Source: Symbiodinium natans (Eukaryota > Sar > Dinophyceae > Suessiales > Symbiodiniaceae). Taken from it: a stretch of DNA of 64,000 nt. Shown piece after piece: positions 32,508 through 45,019 of the stretch. The notes under the pieces are model-generated. The model was not told the DNA's origin. It ran no database searches and was given only the letters and a program-made list of their open reading frames with translations. The stretch is taken from positions 1,028,001-1,092,000 of the forward strand of contig CAJNDS010002535.1 in NCBI GenBank assembly GCA_905221605.1, read 5' to 3'. Both the position numbers and the translations under genes were made by a program. How positions within the stretch are numbered: the first letter of the stretch is position 1; each line of letters opens with the position of its first letter.

Positions 32508-33223
32508 ATTGATTTTCCTGCAGGGATCTCAGGAAATCCAGCATTTGGCCCCCCTATACAAGGGCCGTAAATGATCTCTAGTAGAGATTGTGTAGGGGAC
32601 CTGTAAGGAAGGGCCAAATAGCCTCTGGGAGCCACATTTTGCCCTGAAAGCCTGAAAGGAAAGTTGCCAGATTGGCAAGTCGCTTGGATTCGCCCGAGAA
32701 ACAGGTCCAGGGCACTTAGGGGTGTGCGACACGCAGCGCTGTGACTCCAGAAGCTGAGACACTCGACAGAATGGGTGTGGCTGTTGCTCCGCTGTGACCG
32801 CAGGGGGAACAAGGTCCTGGCAGCCCAGGCTTGGCAGAAGGCTGATGCGGTTCCAAAGCGCATGGAAACACAGTCCTGAGGGTGACTCGGCCCTGCAGCC
32901 CCGAAAAACTGGGCTGAGACATCGGTCTCATTTTGTTCGTGCTGGATGAAGCAGCCTGACTAGGCAGTGAGCAGAATGCGAAGGGTCGGAAGCACGCTGC
33001 AGGCGTCACAGTTGAGCTGCTGAGAAGTTCGAAAGGTAAGCATGCACTTTTTAGCTGGCGCAGCGAGGCAAGGAAGAAGCCATGCAATTCATGCGTGGTG
33101 CACATAGACACAAACACCAAGACGACCAGTGAGTGTTAATTACTGGTGAAATCCTGCAGCCACGGCTAGTCACCCGTTCCCTTGGAGCTGTCATGCTGCT
33201 CATCTCTATCTGTCCTTTCCGGC
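32508..33223. other. No supported gene
   Basis: Short open stretches occur on both strands and none carries a motif. Perhaps an untranslated part of the element that spans 27.6-35.5 kb. Confidence 0.3.
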
Positions 33224-34880
33224 TCAGCAGGAGCAGCCTTGGGCATCGTTGATGAAGTGGGAGCCGACCGCAGAGGATGGAGGTGCTGACCATGGCGGCA
33301 CGGGAGGTAAGGAACGAGTTGGTTTGGGTACCACTGAACCCGTGCCCACCATAGGCTCGGGGGAACTCCCCTCTGCATGCTTCGGTGCACACTTCGGCTT
33401 TGGTTCCGGGGGTCCAAAGGGGCCTCCGTGGCTTGGCTTTGGATGCACAATCCAGCTCCCTGATGCAATGAGGTCCGAGACAGAGGGCGAGGTGTCCGGG
33501 ATCACTTTACCAAGTGCCCATGGGTTGGGCAACATCGCGCTGCCTGCTCCAGCCGTGGCATGCACGCCCGGAACTGTCGTGATTGGTGTTGGTGGAGGGG
33601 GGCCTCCGGGAGAATGAGCGAGATGTCCCATCGGCTTGGGCCATGCTGGCAGGGGTGGCAGTGGGCCAACCGGCGGTACACTTGGTGGTGCCAGCGCAGG
33701 ATGTGTCGGAGGTCCATTCCATTGTCCCCATCACTTCCTGAAGACGATGAGGTAGATATCGTGGGATTTGGCCCCGAGACCATGGTTGTGGTCGGACTCC
33801 ACGTCTGCGCGCCTCGGTGCTGACGCAGCCTTGCTGTGCGTGAGCGCGACGCACATCTTCTGCGTCGATCACAGCACCAAAACATGGTGGGCAAGCTAAT
33901 ACGCAGGGAATCCCTTCAACAACCCTCCAAAGCTTAGGGTGCAGAGTAATGATCCCAGTGCATGTGCTGCAGACTGTCAGAATGGAACGAACATGATCAG
34001 GACAGACCACTTGAGCCCACCTCTTTGAATGAAACAGAGCTTTCCGAGCTTGGTGCATTGCACTCTCATCCACATGACGGTACTTTTGATCAAATCCGCT
34101 GGAACGGAACATGAAGCCCATTCCCGCCTTGTATGTGCCCATCTCCGATGCTGGCCAACTATTTTGATCAATGCGCTTCAGTGACAAGGGGTATATGCTG
34201 AGCCAAGCTGCCACAGGTGTGACTGCTTGATGCGCATGCTGCAAGCGCCACGTGAGGGAGCTGAGCATCACACAATGTGTCACTGATCCACATGAGCAAG
34301 CCCCAGTCAAGTAGTGTGCACCTAGGGAACAACCCCCTATGTTGCAGTCATCAAGCGGCATTTTGCAATACGTCAGCGGACAGGTGTGACGCATATGGGC
34401 CTGAAAACGTAGCCTAAGGTGCTTATTTACAGCTTTACAGTGTGCCGGCATCATTCTGGATCCTGAAGTGCAAGCAATCTGTCTGGCGCAATGAACAGCA
34501 TAGCAGATGTTCGGATACTCCCATCTCTGGTACTCAGCGCAGCATGACCTGGGCGTGGCAAGAGCAGTATCTTGTTTGTTGGATTCCGTATAGGGAGGGA
34601 AAGCGAGGCCAAGGCCAACCCTCACGGACTGTTCCAGCAGCGCAGTGCCTGACACACATGCGTGAACGCACAAATGTCCCTCCAAGTCCCTGGAACGTGC
34701 CTTCTGCGTTCCCCAGTGGATAGGCCCGTCCACGGAGCTACGATGAGATGCGATCGTCTGTGAAGCATCGCCTGGGAACAAGTTTGACCAGCCAGTGCAG
34801 TTGTTTGCTTCTAGGGACTGGCGGATTAGGGTAACCAAAAAGGGGAAGGGAGGGGGAGGCAGGACAAAAGGGACTAGCAC
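33224..34880 (-). CDS. Cys/His-rich long open frame, unrecognised, followed by a Pro-rich frame
   Basis: A 457-codon frame (34880-33507) is rich in Cys and His: HTCPLTYCKMPLDDC, GGCSLGAHYLTGACSCGSVT, VCPDHVRSILTVCSTCTGII and CVLACPPCFGAVIDAEDVRR. These pairs could bind metal. An overlapping second frame (33631-33224) is strikingly Pro-rich (EPKPKCAPKHAEGSSPEPMV). No family is recognised. It lies upstream of, and on the same strand as, LINE element 2, and could be its 5' reading frame or an unrelated gene. Length alone makes chance unlikely but does not exclude it. Confidence 0.35.
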
Positions 34881-34927
34881 CAGTCCTCTTAAACCCGAGG
34901 CCAGAGCCTGCGTGCCAGCCAGTAGGT

Positions 34928-35405
34928 TCAGTTCTCCAGCTGTGCATGAAGTCTTCTCCTTCGCCTAGGAGGCTCATCTGGACTTGGTGTCTGCTCTTGA
35001 CATGGGTCAGAGTCATCCGTTGCTGAAGGGAAAAGCGGTGATTCAATTGCTCGGAGTCGTCTGGGCATGGAACGTCTGCAGGAAGTAAGTGGCACATTCT
35101 GACTCAGTAAAAGCCAACAGCCACCGAAGCCCCTGCCGTCCAGTATTTCCATATGTCGCCTCCAATGAGCCAACAACATGCCCTGCCAGTGTTGCTCCCA
35201 TATTCCAGTTGACCAGCAAGTGATGTCGCAGTGAGTCGCTGACCATGGCGCAATAACTCGTAGCGTCGCTGCCAGTCGCATACTGTTGCCACCAGTGCCG
35301 CATCGATGGTAACATCGGCTGCCTGTAGATGGCAAGGGCAACTCGGTATGCACGCTGTGTGGTCCTGCGCCAGTGAGTTTGCAGCCTCTCCAGAGTGTCG
35401 TCCAC
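34928..35405 (-). pseudogene. Small helical frame with basic tail, unrecognised
   Basis: The frame 35405-35043 reads LQTHWRRTTQRAYRVALAIY, MRHWWQQYATGSDATSYCAM and GLRWLLAFTESECATYFLQT. A frame change near 35050 would continue it into LRAIESPLFPSATDDSD and the basic end PPRRRRRLHAQLEN, which stops at 34928. It looks like a small nucleic-acid-binding protein remnant. Family unknown. Confidence 0.3.
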
Positions 35406-35595
35406 CTAGTCTCGATGTGACATGTAGTTGCAACGGACCTCACAGCCCCTGCGCCGTCCCGCAATGCTTCGTCTGTTGGGATGCTGATCAAAAAAAATTA
35501 TTTAGGATCAAGAAAAAATTTATTTAGGATCAAAAAATAATTTATTTAGGATCAAGAAATAATTTATTCTGTTCTTCCGACTGAGAGAGGATAGG

Positions 35596-35776
35596 GGAGG
35601 GACGGAGGGAGAAAAGGAGGGAGGGAGGGAGGGAAGGAAGGGCGGAAGGACGGAAGGAAGGAAGGCAGGAAGCAAGCAAGCAGGGAAGCAAGGAAGCAAA
35701 GGAAGGAAGGAAGGAAGGAAGGAAGGAAGGAAGGAAGGAAGGAAGGAAGGAAGGAAGGAAGGAAGGAAGGAAGGAA
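35596..35776 (+). repeat. (GGAA)n microsatellite
   Basis: Degenerate GGGA/GGAA units become a pure (GGAA)n tract of about 18 copies from 35701 to 35774. Confidence 0.95.
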
Positions 35777-36689
35777 TCAAGAAAGAAAAATAGCAAAAGA
35801 AAGAAAGCAAGGACGAAGTCGTGCCAGCTTGCTGCAAAGCATATGCATCCTTTTGAAACACCTTCTGCGAGCATTGTGTTTGCAAATGGGGGGCGGGGCC
35901 CTCCCCCAACAACGGGCCCGAGAATTTTTTGCCTAACGTTTGCCCTGCCTTGTTTTCCTTGGTAACGTTGGCCCAGGTCCGCTGGCCCTCTGGTCCCTTA
36001 ATCTTCTGGTCCTCTGGCCTTCTGGTTGCTTGGTGCTGTGGTCCTACGGTCCTCTGGTCACGTGGTCCTCTGGTCCTCCAGTCATTTGGTCCTGTGGTCC
36101 CGTGGTTTCCCGGTCCCGTGGTCAGATTTTGTTTTTCTTTATGTGTTTTTGGTCATAATGGTATATTTAGTTAAGTAGGAAAACATAACATAACATCATA
36201 TGTTATAATATGTATATATATATACACATATATATATATATAAGTATGTGTATATATTAACACAAAGAATAACAAAATAATGTCATGGAACAGAGTATCA
36301 TAGAACACAATATCGTATAGTATACCTTTGTATCACAACAATATAATAAAATCGCAATAACAAAGCATATATGTATATATTTATGCTATTTGCTATAAAA
36401 TTCATAATGCACAATACATATTTAATATTTATTGTTTGTCTGGCGCCGGGCAAGCTTCTTCAACGCGTATGAATACGTTCCAAACACATGATGCGAGCAT
36501 TGTGTTTGCAAATGGGGCGGGGTCCGCGTCCCCCCCCCCCTCCTCAAACCCCCGGCTGTTTGTTAAAGCCGGGCAAGCTTGCTTCAGCATGTGAATATCC
36601 TTTCCAAACCAATGATGCGAGCGTTGTGTTTGCAAACTTGCTTCAAAGCGCATGAATCCTTCCAATCCCAGGATGCGAGCACTTTTTTT

Positions 36690-37380
36690 GCAAAAAAAAC
36701 ATGAAGACACCATAAGATACAATAATATACAAGAATATATTACAAAAAGAGACAATAATATACAATAATACACAAAAATACAACAATATACAAGTATAGA
36801 CAAAGAATATGCAGCAACATACACGTAAAACAAGAATAACTTACGATAATTTTCAGTAATTGACAATCATGGACAACAATATACAATAATATACAAAAAA
36901 ATACAACAATATACAACAATATATACAATAGTTCTCAAAAATATGCAGAAAATATACAGCAATATAGAAAACACAAAAATACAGTGGCATACAATGACAT
37001 ACAATAATATAGAATAATATACAAAAATATACCATAAAATACAATAGTAGACAATAATATACAATAATATGCAAGAATGTACAATAATATACAAGAATAT
37101 AGAATAATCTGCAATACTATACAAAGAAAATTCAATAATATACAATCATATAACGTAATCTACAAAAATGAGAAGAATATACAAGAATTTTTAAAAATAT
37201 GCAATAACATTCAATAATATGCAACAATGTGCAATAGTATACAAAAAGTACAAGAAAATACAAGACAATACAATAATACTCAACGATATATACACCAATA
37301 TACAATAATATGCAAGAATATACAATGTCATATAATAGTATTATTATACAAGAATATACTATACTATGCCATAATATGCA
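36690..37380. repeat. AT-rich ACAATAATATAC repeat tract
   Basis: About 690 bases of diverged units built from ACAATAATATAC and ACAAGAATATAC. All long open frames here are by-products of the repeat (Tyr/Ile/Leu/Cys only) and are not genes. Confidence 0.85.
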
Positions 37381-37429
37381 TGCTTCAGAGTATACGCATT
37401 TTTTTGAAACTTCTAATGCCAAGATGCCA

Positions 37430-37700
37430 GCATTGATTTGCAGCCTCTGCAAACTCAGAAATGCTGCTACTTACAGTATTTCCAGACTTTGAAATCGCAG
37501 AAATGCTGCTGCTATTTTCAGTATTTGCAGCCTCTGGAAACTGAGAAATGCTGCAGTGTACAGTATTTCCAGCCTCTGAAAGCGCAGAACTGCTGTATAC
37601 AATATCTGCAGCCTCTCTGGAAACTCAGAAATGCTACTATTTTCAGTAGTTCCCGCATAAATGCTGTATTTTTCGGTATTTAAAGCTTGCGAACGGCCAG
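37430..37700 (+). repeat. Tandem repeat of about 55-60 bp
   Basis: Around five diverged units each contain CAGCCTCTG, then AGAAATGCTGC, then TTCAGTATTT. One + frame stays open through most of it (LQPLETEKCCSVQYFQPLKA). Similar phrases recur in dinoflagellate gene models (recalled, not searched), more likely as repeat DNA than as protein. Confidence 0.75.
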
Positions 37701-37855
37701 AACTGCTGCATTTCTGAGCGTTTACAGCCTCCGCTCCGCTTGCAAGAAGCCTTCGAAGCCTTCAGTAAATTTTTTTGATCCCAAATAATTTTTTTTGATC
37801 CGCCTAGAAGTAAATTATTTTTTGATCCCAAATAATTTTTTTTTTGATCCCCTAC

Positions 37856-38600
37856 CCCGTCTGTTGAGCTCCAATCCGTCCCACATTTCTCGCAAGCATG
37901 CGAATAGCAGACAGCGACTGAACTGAATCCACGCGGTAGAGACCACGAACAGATTGTCAACCATAGGCAGATCAGAGAGCTCATCGTGGTCCATGGATAC
38001 GCCAGCAGAATCAGTAGGCGGCAGCAATGGCAGAGACAGCTCTAAGTGGAAAGAGGGGCACCCCGAACGAACGAGCCCACACCAACCCCAAACCCCAACC
38101 AAACCCAGAACACACAACAAAACTCGAGCCGAAACACTTCATGAGGCAGTATTGAGACCTATGCCGCAATATTGAGACTCTAGGCGGCTGCACGTTGTTG
38201 GGCTCAGGCTTGTTGCGCAAGAACACGATGCAACACAGAATCATGTGAATGATATGCCACATGTAAGCATGTTGCCTGGTCCTGCTTCAGCCTTTGAGAA
38301 GCTACGGCGTGGCTTGTTTGTCACACTTGCCATTTCCATCTCTCGGCTGTCACGCTTTCCGTTTTCCTCAGCTGCTTTAGGTTGCTGGCAGCGACTGAGT
38401 ATGGTCGCCCAAACTTGGGAAATCAGACTCACACGCCACAGATTTGTTTTAATATTTTGGGGGCTTTAGGGGCATGAGGGCTTCATGGTGAAAGGGTTGC
38501 ATGAAGAGTTTGCCACACTAACAGCACGCGTCTGCTCCTTGCCTTCCCGGCTTCGCGTACTCAAAGTCCAGCATCCGGAAAGTACCGTTCTCCTCCAAAA
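37856..38600. other. Unique sequence without a supported gene
   Basis: Short open stretches occur on both strands only. No repeat or RNA gene was recognised. Confidence 0.3.
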
Positions 38601-38617
38601 ACTGGCCCAGGTACCTG

Positions 38618-38806
38618 ATGCTCACTTCCAGCCTTGCTGCTGGATATGTCCTGGCTGAAATCTCCGGCCAGTTCGGCTCACCAGATGACCCTGAGAGCTT
38701 CATGTGGGTTATGGCAGTATTGACAACGGTTGCCTTGGTCCTTTGGGCCATTTGGGCTGGTTCCTCGAGACACCAGGCCCTAACTGCCAAGGCTCCTGAT
38801 GTTTGA
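38618..38806 (+). CDS. Possible C-terminal exon of a membrane protein
   Basis: Sixty-two codons to TGA at 38804: SSLAAGYVLAEISGQFG, then a clear membrane helix WVMAVLTTVALVLWAIWAG and a polar tail. CAG at about 38609-38611 just upstream could be a splice acceptor. It resembles the last helix of a transporter, but this is only a composition argument. The opposite strand is also open (38970-38518, ending with LEENGTFRMLDFEYAKPG), so one of the two is a shadow. Confidence 0.3.
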   Translation: MLTSSLAAGYVLAEISGQFGSPDDPESFMWVMAVLTTVALVLWAIWAGSSRHQALTAKAPDV

Positions 38807-39104
38807 TTGCGCAAGAAAAAGGTTGCAAATGGGAGGGGGGCGGAGCCATGGGGAGCCCAGAGCAATCCTTCGGTTGGTGTGCTCCTCCGCAGGACCCTGG
38901 CTGATGATCTCCTCCTAGATGTTTCCAGGCAAAATGTGCACACTAGGATCGGCAGCACAGGGGCAGCCAAGAAGGAGAGAGATGAAGAGAGTTATTCCTT
39001 CGAACCGAGTTCTGGAGCTTTCAACTTACAACCGGGCATGCATATCTCATGCATGTGCATTTGTCGCGTGGGTCCTCATACCTACAGGTTGTGCGTGGGA
39101 CTGA

Positions 39105-41300
39105 GGGAAGACCTGAACCCTAAGCCCTAGACCGTAAGCCCTCTTATCCCTAGACCCTGAACCCCTAAGCCCTCAACTCTTCTAAGCCCTAAACCCTCAA
39201 CCGCAGCGCTTGTGCCATTTTTGCGCTTGGGCACACTGTTACTCAGCATGCGCCGGAAAAGAAAAGTTGTACGGCGCGTGAACTTTATATTGAGTTGTAG
39301 CTATCTTTTTGGCCTTTGGAGGGTTCCCTTCGTAGGCTTGTAGAGAAGGAACTTCACGCGCGTACTCACTCACACGAAACTAAGAATATGAGCACGTGAA
39401 GGGAGCAAAAGACATGAACATCACGAATCATGTGCCCAGAAAGCTGCTATTCATTGAGGGCAAGATGTCGAAGGTATGTTGCTAAATTGACTCGTATTGG
39501 GCTCCCCTGACAGTCACCAGCTTTCCGGCAGCGGCAGGCCACATTGAAGCGCCGGCGAACATCCGAAGCCGGTCGAAGACGGGAGCCTGAGTAGCTACCC
39601 AGATGGTCCCCACTTTATACCATGAGACTTTCCCAGCAAAATTATCCATTCAGATTAGTTATAGGGCTCCTGGTTTAGCGCAGTTCAGCCCGAAACTCTA
39701 TACCCTTCAGGACTTAGAACTGTCGGGGCGGGGCGTATTGCAAGCTCAGTTTCAGGCTGTCGGAGATGCGCTCAAAGCCTCATCTCATGCGCTGCACAAC
39801 GCAGATCCCCTCCTTGGTAGGCCAGTGGTATTAAACGCCACTTAAGTGGGGAATATACCTTAAACTGTATAAAAGGGATCCGTAGTATGATTTAAGGTAT
39901 ATTCCTTATTTGAGGGGTTTTAAGGGCTGTTTGGGACCATGAACGCCAGGCGCCGCTGCAGCGCGCTCGATCGGCCAAGGCCGAGAAAAGGGCCGCCAAG
40001 GACGTAGGGCACGGGGCCGAAAGAGCTGCTTTTCTACGGTTCCAGGTTTAAGGCTTAGGGTTTAGAGTTGCGTTTATACGGTTCAGGGTTGAAGGTTTAG
40101 GGTGGTTTTTCTATACGGTTCAAGGTTTGAGGTTTAGGGTTGAGGGTTGCTTTTCTACGGTTCAAGGTTTATAGGGTTTAGGGCATGTAGGGTTTAGGGG
40201 CGCACTCCACGACCGTTGCTCCAACGATGTCTGTTCCTGAGCAAAATAGTAGAACTTTATTCCTCCACCTTAAACCCTAAACCCTAAACCCTAAACCCGA
40301 AACCCTAAACCCTAAACCCATAACCCTGAACCCTAAACCCTAAGCTTTATTCCTCCATCGTGCAGGCGGCGCGGGCGAGCCACGCGAACGGCCTCTTCAT
40401 CGACACTCTGCCGCGCTGATCCCTTTGGGGCATCCTAAACCCTAAGCCCTAAATCCTAAGCCCTGGTATGAGGAACTTAACCGTTTCAAGCATGAGCACT
40501 GGTCTGGTGTAGAAAGGACTTTGCTTGAGGATAGGTGTCTCTGGAGGCAAACTCATGGCTTGTCTGTCTGCGACATTCTAGCTTCCCGCTTCTGAGGAAA
40601 GCCAAATCCGCCTCCGGTGAGTTTGCTGATGACGCTCTGGCACCCGGCTGAGTTGAACACCAGAGCGCCAGGAAGTTGCACCGCCATTTCAGGTTGGCCA
40701 CAGGCGATGAAGGCTCCGCAGGAGAGGCGAAAGCAACCTTCGAGTTCACAGATCCCTCTGGCAAGCCGAGCGCCCAGAGTCGCTGCCAAGGTGCTTGCCT
40801 ACTCTTTCGGCTGCCTTGTCTCCTTTCCGCCGAGAGAGAGGAGCGAGAGCGAGATCTCATTCCGACCCGTCAAACGGGCGTGCCTTTGGGGGGGGCAAGG
40901 GGGGGGGGGGAGACGGGGGAGGGAGGGAGGAGGGAAAGGGCGAATTACAGGTTGTCCACTTGCACAGCACAGCACATCTCCCCATAAAGACTGATTGAAA
41001 GAAAGAAGTAAAGTAAATAAAAAGGAAAGACCGAAACTAGTGCAGAAAGGGACGCCAAACAACAGGCCAGATACAGCAGTATACAACTGTATAGTTATAA
41101 GTGTAGCGATAAGCGTAAATGCAGTACATACACATAATATATCATATATATTTATATACACACACACACATTTACACATATTCATACATATGTGTATGTA
41201 TTATGATGAAGATGAGCAAAACGAGAGGGCTTTGATTACCCCAGTTTTCTGACAGGCATGTGCGGCAGTATTGTTTATCGCATGCATGATGGAATGCCCA
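39105..41300. other. Telomere-like remnants and low-complexity sequence
   Basis: 39110-39210 and 40020-40200 hold degenerate CCCTAA/TTTAGGG words. A CCCTAAA cluster lies at 40269-40345. G-rich DNA lies at 40888-40940. TATA/CACA-rich microsatellites are at 41125-41200. No gene is supported. Confidence 0.5.
40269..40345 (-). repeat. Interstitial telomere-type repeats (CCCTAAA)n
   Basis: About ten CCCTAAA-type units with several variants (CCCGAAA, CCCATAA, CCCTGAA). Confidence 0.85.
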
Positions 41301-41306
41301 AAGCTC

Positions 41307-43607
41307 TTAACAATCGAAGCTGAGCATTAAACTTGGGTCCTCTGATGCTGCACATGTGAAGGGTCTGGAGCCTCGGAAATGGAAGCCACGGACGGATTCC
41401 AGAAGAACTTGAGCTCTCCGGACCTGCGGAAGCAAACGATTTGCAGCGTGGTTGAATCCACGCCGGCGTGCTACTTCTTCAGAGCTGTGCCACAAGATCA
41501 CCCAATTCATACATTCTGGAATCCAGAGAGGAAATTGCACCTCAACCAAGGATTCGAAAGCCGCCAGCCCGAACTCTGAACAACACCGAGCCGAACCGTT
41601 ACAATTGAAATCCTCGCTAAACTCGTTGTCATCCCCGTACCTGCTCCGAGGCTCGCTTCCCCTCACGCCCCGCTGAATTCTTGGCTTTCGCTTAACGCAC
41701 CCCGGTCGTCTCTTGTCAGCAGATCCGGTTTTGGGTGGCTTCAAGGTTGCTCTCACAGGGTGCGCTGAGTGGAGGAGCTGTGTGCCTGATCGCTTGTAGT
41801 CGCCCTGCACGCCGTGCCATAAAACCCTGGGCACTGGCGGCGCTCAGTGTAGCAGATGTGTCAGGGGTTAAGCTTAACTTTAAGGCTTATTTGAAAGGCT
41901 AAGTTACTTGCTTGAATTGAACTAAGACATGTTTGGAAAGCCTTGCCCTTCTGTGTGCTGCCGCGTGAGGTCAGAACCGATATCTTGCCCCGAGCCACGG
42001 ATCAAGCTAGGCGTGGGCTATAGTGGGCTGTTAGTCTGTGGAAGGCTCAGCACTTTTTGCTTGTCGTGTTGCCTTGCCTGCATTGGATTGAGCCTTTCAT
42101 GATTTGCGAAGTTGGTTACGTTGCACCGGCTTCAAGAGCGTAGGTACAGAAGCTTCATATGGCACAGCTCAGAGCACATTTGCGACGTTTTGTAGAGTGC
42201 CAGTATGAATGACCCATGGGCATGGCTCGTGGTCGCAGGAAGCGTTGGATGTCTGTGCAAAAAATACTGGCGGCGCTGCTCAACTGCTTGTGCCAAGGAG
42301 AGCTTCAATGCTGTCTATGCGGACATGCACGATGGTGACAAAAAGGCAGCTCATGAGCGTGAACTGATTCTTACTAGGGAGTTAGGGACTTCTAGTGCCC
42401 TGTAGAATCAATTTCTTAGGGATTTCAAAGGTCCCTGATTCCAAGGTTGCAAGCAGAGCACTCAGCGACGCTCAAAGCATGCTAAGCTGGCACAGGCTGT
42501 GGACATCAATGCGGGCAAGATGACCATCAAACCCAGCGGCAACACTCAGACCTGGGTCCGGGACGTTAGCTTCGGAACCATCCAAGTATATATTGCTACT
42601 TCTGTCTAGTGCATGCCTGGTGCATGGAGCGGCCCTCTTGTCATCGGGGCCCTGGGTGTACATGCAAAAGTTGTGAAGCGAGTTCTGCAGCGGCTGGGTC
42701 ATGCACAATGAAGGTTGGTGTGGTTTTGTGTTTCCCGCAGTAGTAGTGAGTTCGAGGTGGTCCTTGAATTATTTTATTAGTATTATTACGTTCTTCATTC
42801 GTTAAAAATAATAAATCAAAAGAACGTAACATAATATAGTAAATGAAGTGGATAAAACATGCTAATGTTGGCCCGTAGATTTACTATTATTAAATAGCTA
42901 ATTTATGGGCCTTTCATGTGTTTGTCCAATCATTACAACATTTTAGGTGGCCATTGGATTCTCTTTTCTTGTGGGTTTCATTCATACCGAGCGGAAGTCC
43001 TGCCAGCGCATCACGCGTCGAGGCTGCAAGGCGGCACGCATCTCCGGCGTCAGGTCGGCCTGAATGGCAGCAGTCGAGCGTCAAAGACAAAGGCAAGAAA
43101 TACAGGCAGCACCGAAGCGAACGCAAGAGGTGAGCATCACGCAGGACTTGAAGAAATTCGGCTGAGGAAAAGGCACTTGGAACTGAAGAATTACTAACCG
43201 GCTTAGAGACCAGTCCAACCGCAACACCCATCACACCTTGAGACCCTATTAACGCCTGGTGAAGAAAACCACAATCTTAATATAGGATTCTCTGGGTATT
43301 ACGACCTTAGAAATTAGACCAGAAAGCTCACCCCTTTGGAACCAGGAAATAAGGCTAGGTTTTCTAGGGTGTGACAGATGACCCCGGGTGCTGACGAGGA
43401 TGTGAAGAGAACTAACTCATTATCAAAATTATAAGGAATGAAGCGACACATGAATACAGTAATAGTGTGTGAACGAAGTCCAGAAATGATTGGAGAACGA
43501 AATGAATCAATTGGCCCGTGTTTTTTTCTTAATTTACCCTACGGTAATCAGGAAAGAACGACGTGGGGACATAATATAATTAATTATCTTCACGAGTCTT
43601 ATTATAT
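41307..43607. other. Mostly unassigned sequence; two weak open frames
   Basis: A 175-codon frame on the - strand (41834-41307, with PQVRRAQVLLESVRGFHFRG) and a 66-codon + frame at 42205-42405 (MNDPWAWLVVAGSVGCLCKK, one hydrophobic stretch then a charged tail) are the only stretches worth naming. Neither has a recognised family. 42770-42900 and 43400-43640 are AT-rich, in sharp contrast to the GC-rich block that follows. Confidence 0.25.
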
Positions 43608-43642
43608 TCATTGGCCCATATCTACTCTATAAAACGCTACGG

Positions 43643-45019
43643 TCAAACAAGCCCTATGCGGTGCGTCACGCCTCGGAGCGCCCCAGCCCCAAAATTTTCT
43701 GGAAATTTCTGGACCCCGGCGAGCAAGCCGCTTTGGCCTACCCGGGTCTGGATCTCCTGCAGCCCTTCCATGATCTCCAGGTTCGACAGGCTGCGGTGCC
43801 CGCTGCCGTCCTCGTTGGGCACGGTGTACATGAAGCTGTTCTGCTGCAGGTTGACCATGGTCCGGAAGAGGTAGTTCCAGAGCGTGAAGCCGAAGGTCCA
43901 GTCCCGTCGGAACTGGGTCTCGGCGCGGCGCTGCATGGCGCTGGCCCACGCGTGCACCTCCACGGGGGGGGCCTTGGGGTTCCGGGCTCTCCGGTTCTTC
44001 TCGCGGTCTTGGCGCGCCGCCGCGCCGTTCCGCTCGTCGCTCCTCTTTTGCGCGTCGGGGCAGGCGGTGGCGTGCTTGAAGCAGAAGCAGAAGGCCGTGG
44101 CGAAGTAGAGGGGCCGGAACTGGTCGATGAGCTGGTTGCCCGTGCACACCTCCAGGGTTTCCATCTTCTTTTCGGCGCCTTGGGGGCGGAGCTGGGTTTC
44201 CAGGTCGTTCAGGGCCGCCACCGCCACCGCGTTCGGGTCCTCGTGGTCCTCGCTGCAGCCCTCCGCCGCGATGGCCCTGGGGCGCTGTTGGGCGAAGACC
44301 TCGCCCGCGTGCCCTGCGTCTTCGATTCGTCCGTCCGTGGGCGTGGCCGCCTTCTGCGGCTGGAGCTTGTCGTCGTCGTTCTCTCCCTCGACGCCCAGGG
44401 TGTGGATCACCTTCAGCACTTCCGTTGGCACGGCGTCTTCGGGAAGCTGGGCCGCCGTCGCTCGGACGGCGGCCTCCTCGATCTGCTGATAGGCCGGGTG
44501 GCCCAGCTTCTTCATGTCCAGGATGAGCTGCACGACCACTTCGCGCCGCACGTTGGCTTGGTGGATCAGGGTCTTGATTTCCGCGTCCGTGGTCTGCCCG
44601 GTCTTGTTGGTCTTCAGGAGCACGCGCACCACCTCGCCCAGGTGTTTGCCCGCGCGCGGCAGCGCGCTGGGCCGCTCCGCTTCCGCGGCGTCCGCGCGCT
44701 CTTCGTGTTCCTGCAGCGTCTTCAGCATGTCTTCCCAGGGCAGTGGGAAGCTCAGGGCGTTGCCCCTGGCGCCGAGGCGGTGCCGCGTCGCGTGTGCCTT
44801 GGCGTCCAGCGGCGCGGCTTCGCTGCGGTGCTTGGCCTCCATGGAGAAGCACAGGAGCGTGGTCACGCAGGGCGACGCGCAGATCATCTCCATGACGGTG
44901 ACCTTGTCTCGGTAGAGGCGCTCTGGTGCGTAGCCGGTCCACATGTCGTTGCAGAGGCTCAGGGGCGGGAGCTGGTTCTTCGCGAGGTGCTCGGCGCAGT
45001 CTCCTCGCAGTGCCGGCAC
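43643..45019 (-). pseudogene. Helitron-associated upstream domain (DUF6570-like), 458 codons
   Basis: Begins after a frame change near 45005 and reads LPPLSLCNDMWTGYAPERLY followed by VMEMICASPCVTTLLCF, closely resembling the conserved block (PxLSLxNxxWxG...P..L..LT..E) before Helitron Rep domains. The rest is helical (DAEIKTLIHQANVRREVVVQ, then RDWTFGFTLWNYLFRTMVNL). It stops at 43643 at the GC/AT border. Overlapping open frames on both strands (43661-45169 on + and 43608-44942 on -) are low-complexity Arg/Gly/Ala shadows caused by GC-rich codons. Confidence 0.5.

Larger units (their letters stand above)
35485..37855. repeat. Microsatellite-rich AT block between inverted repeats
   Basis: The left border (35485-35572) holds three tandem copies of a motif with GGATCAAAAAATAATTT. 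The right border (37770-37855) holds copies of the reverse complement (AAATTATTTTTTGATCC). Between them lie a GGAA array, CTGGTCC-rich repeats (35975-36130), TA-rich microsatellites (36180-36420), long AT-rich sequence full of ACAATAATATAC (36690-37380) and a 55-60-bp tandem repeat (37430-37700). No transposase or other gene is seen. Confidence 0.6.

Noticed and set aside
32209..32574. A 121-codon + strand frame
   Set aside because: Lies opposite a longer - strand frame and shows no motif; could not be supported as a gene.
36690..37380. Several overlapping - strand frames rich in Tyr, Ile, Leu and Cys
   Set aside because: They translate an AT-rich simple repeat; all three frames look alike.
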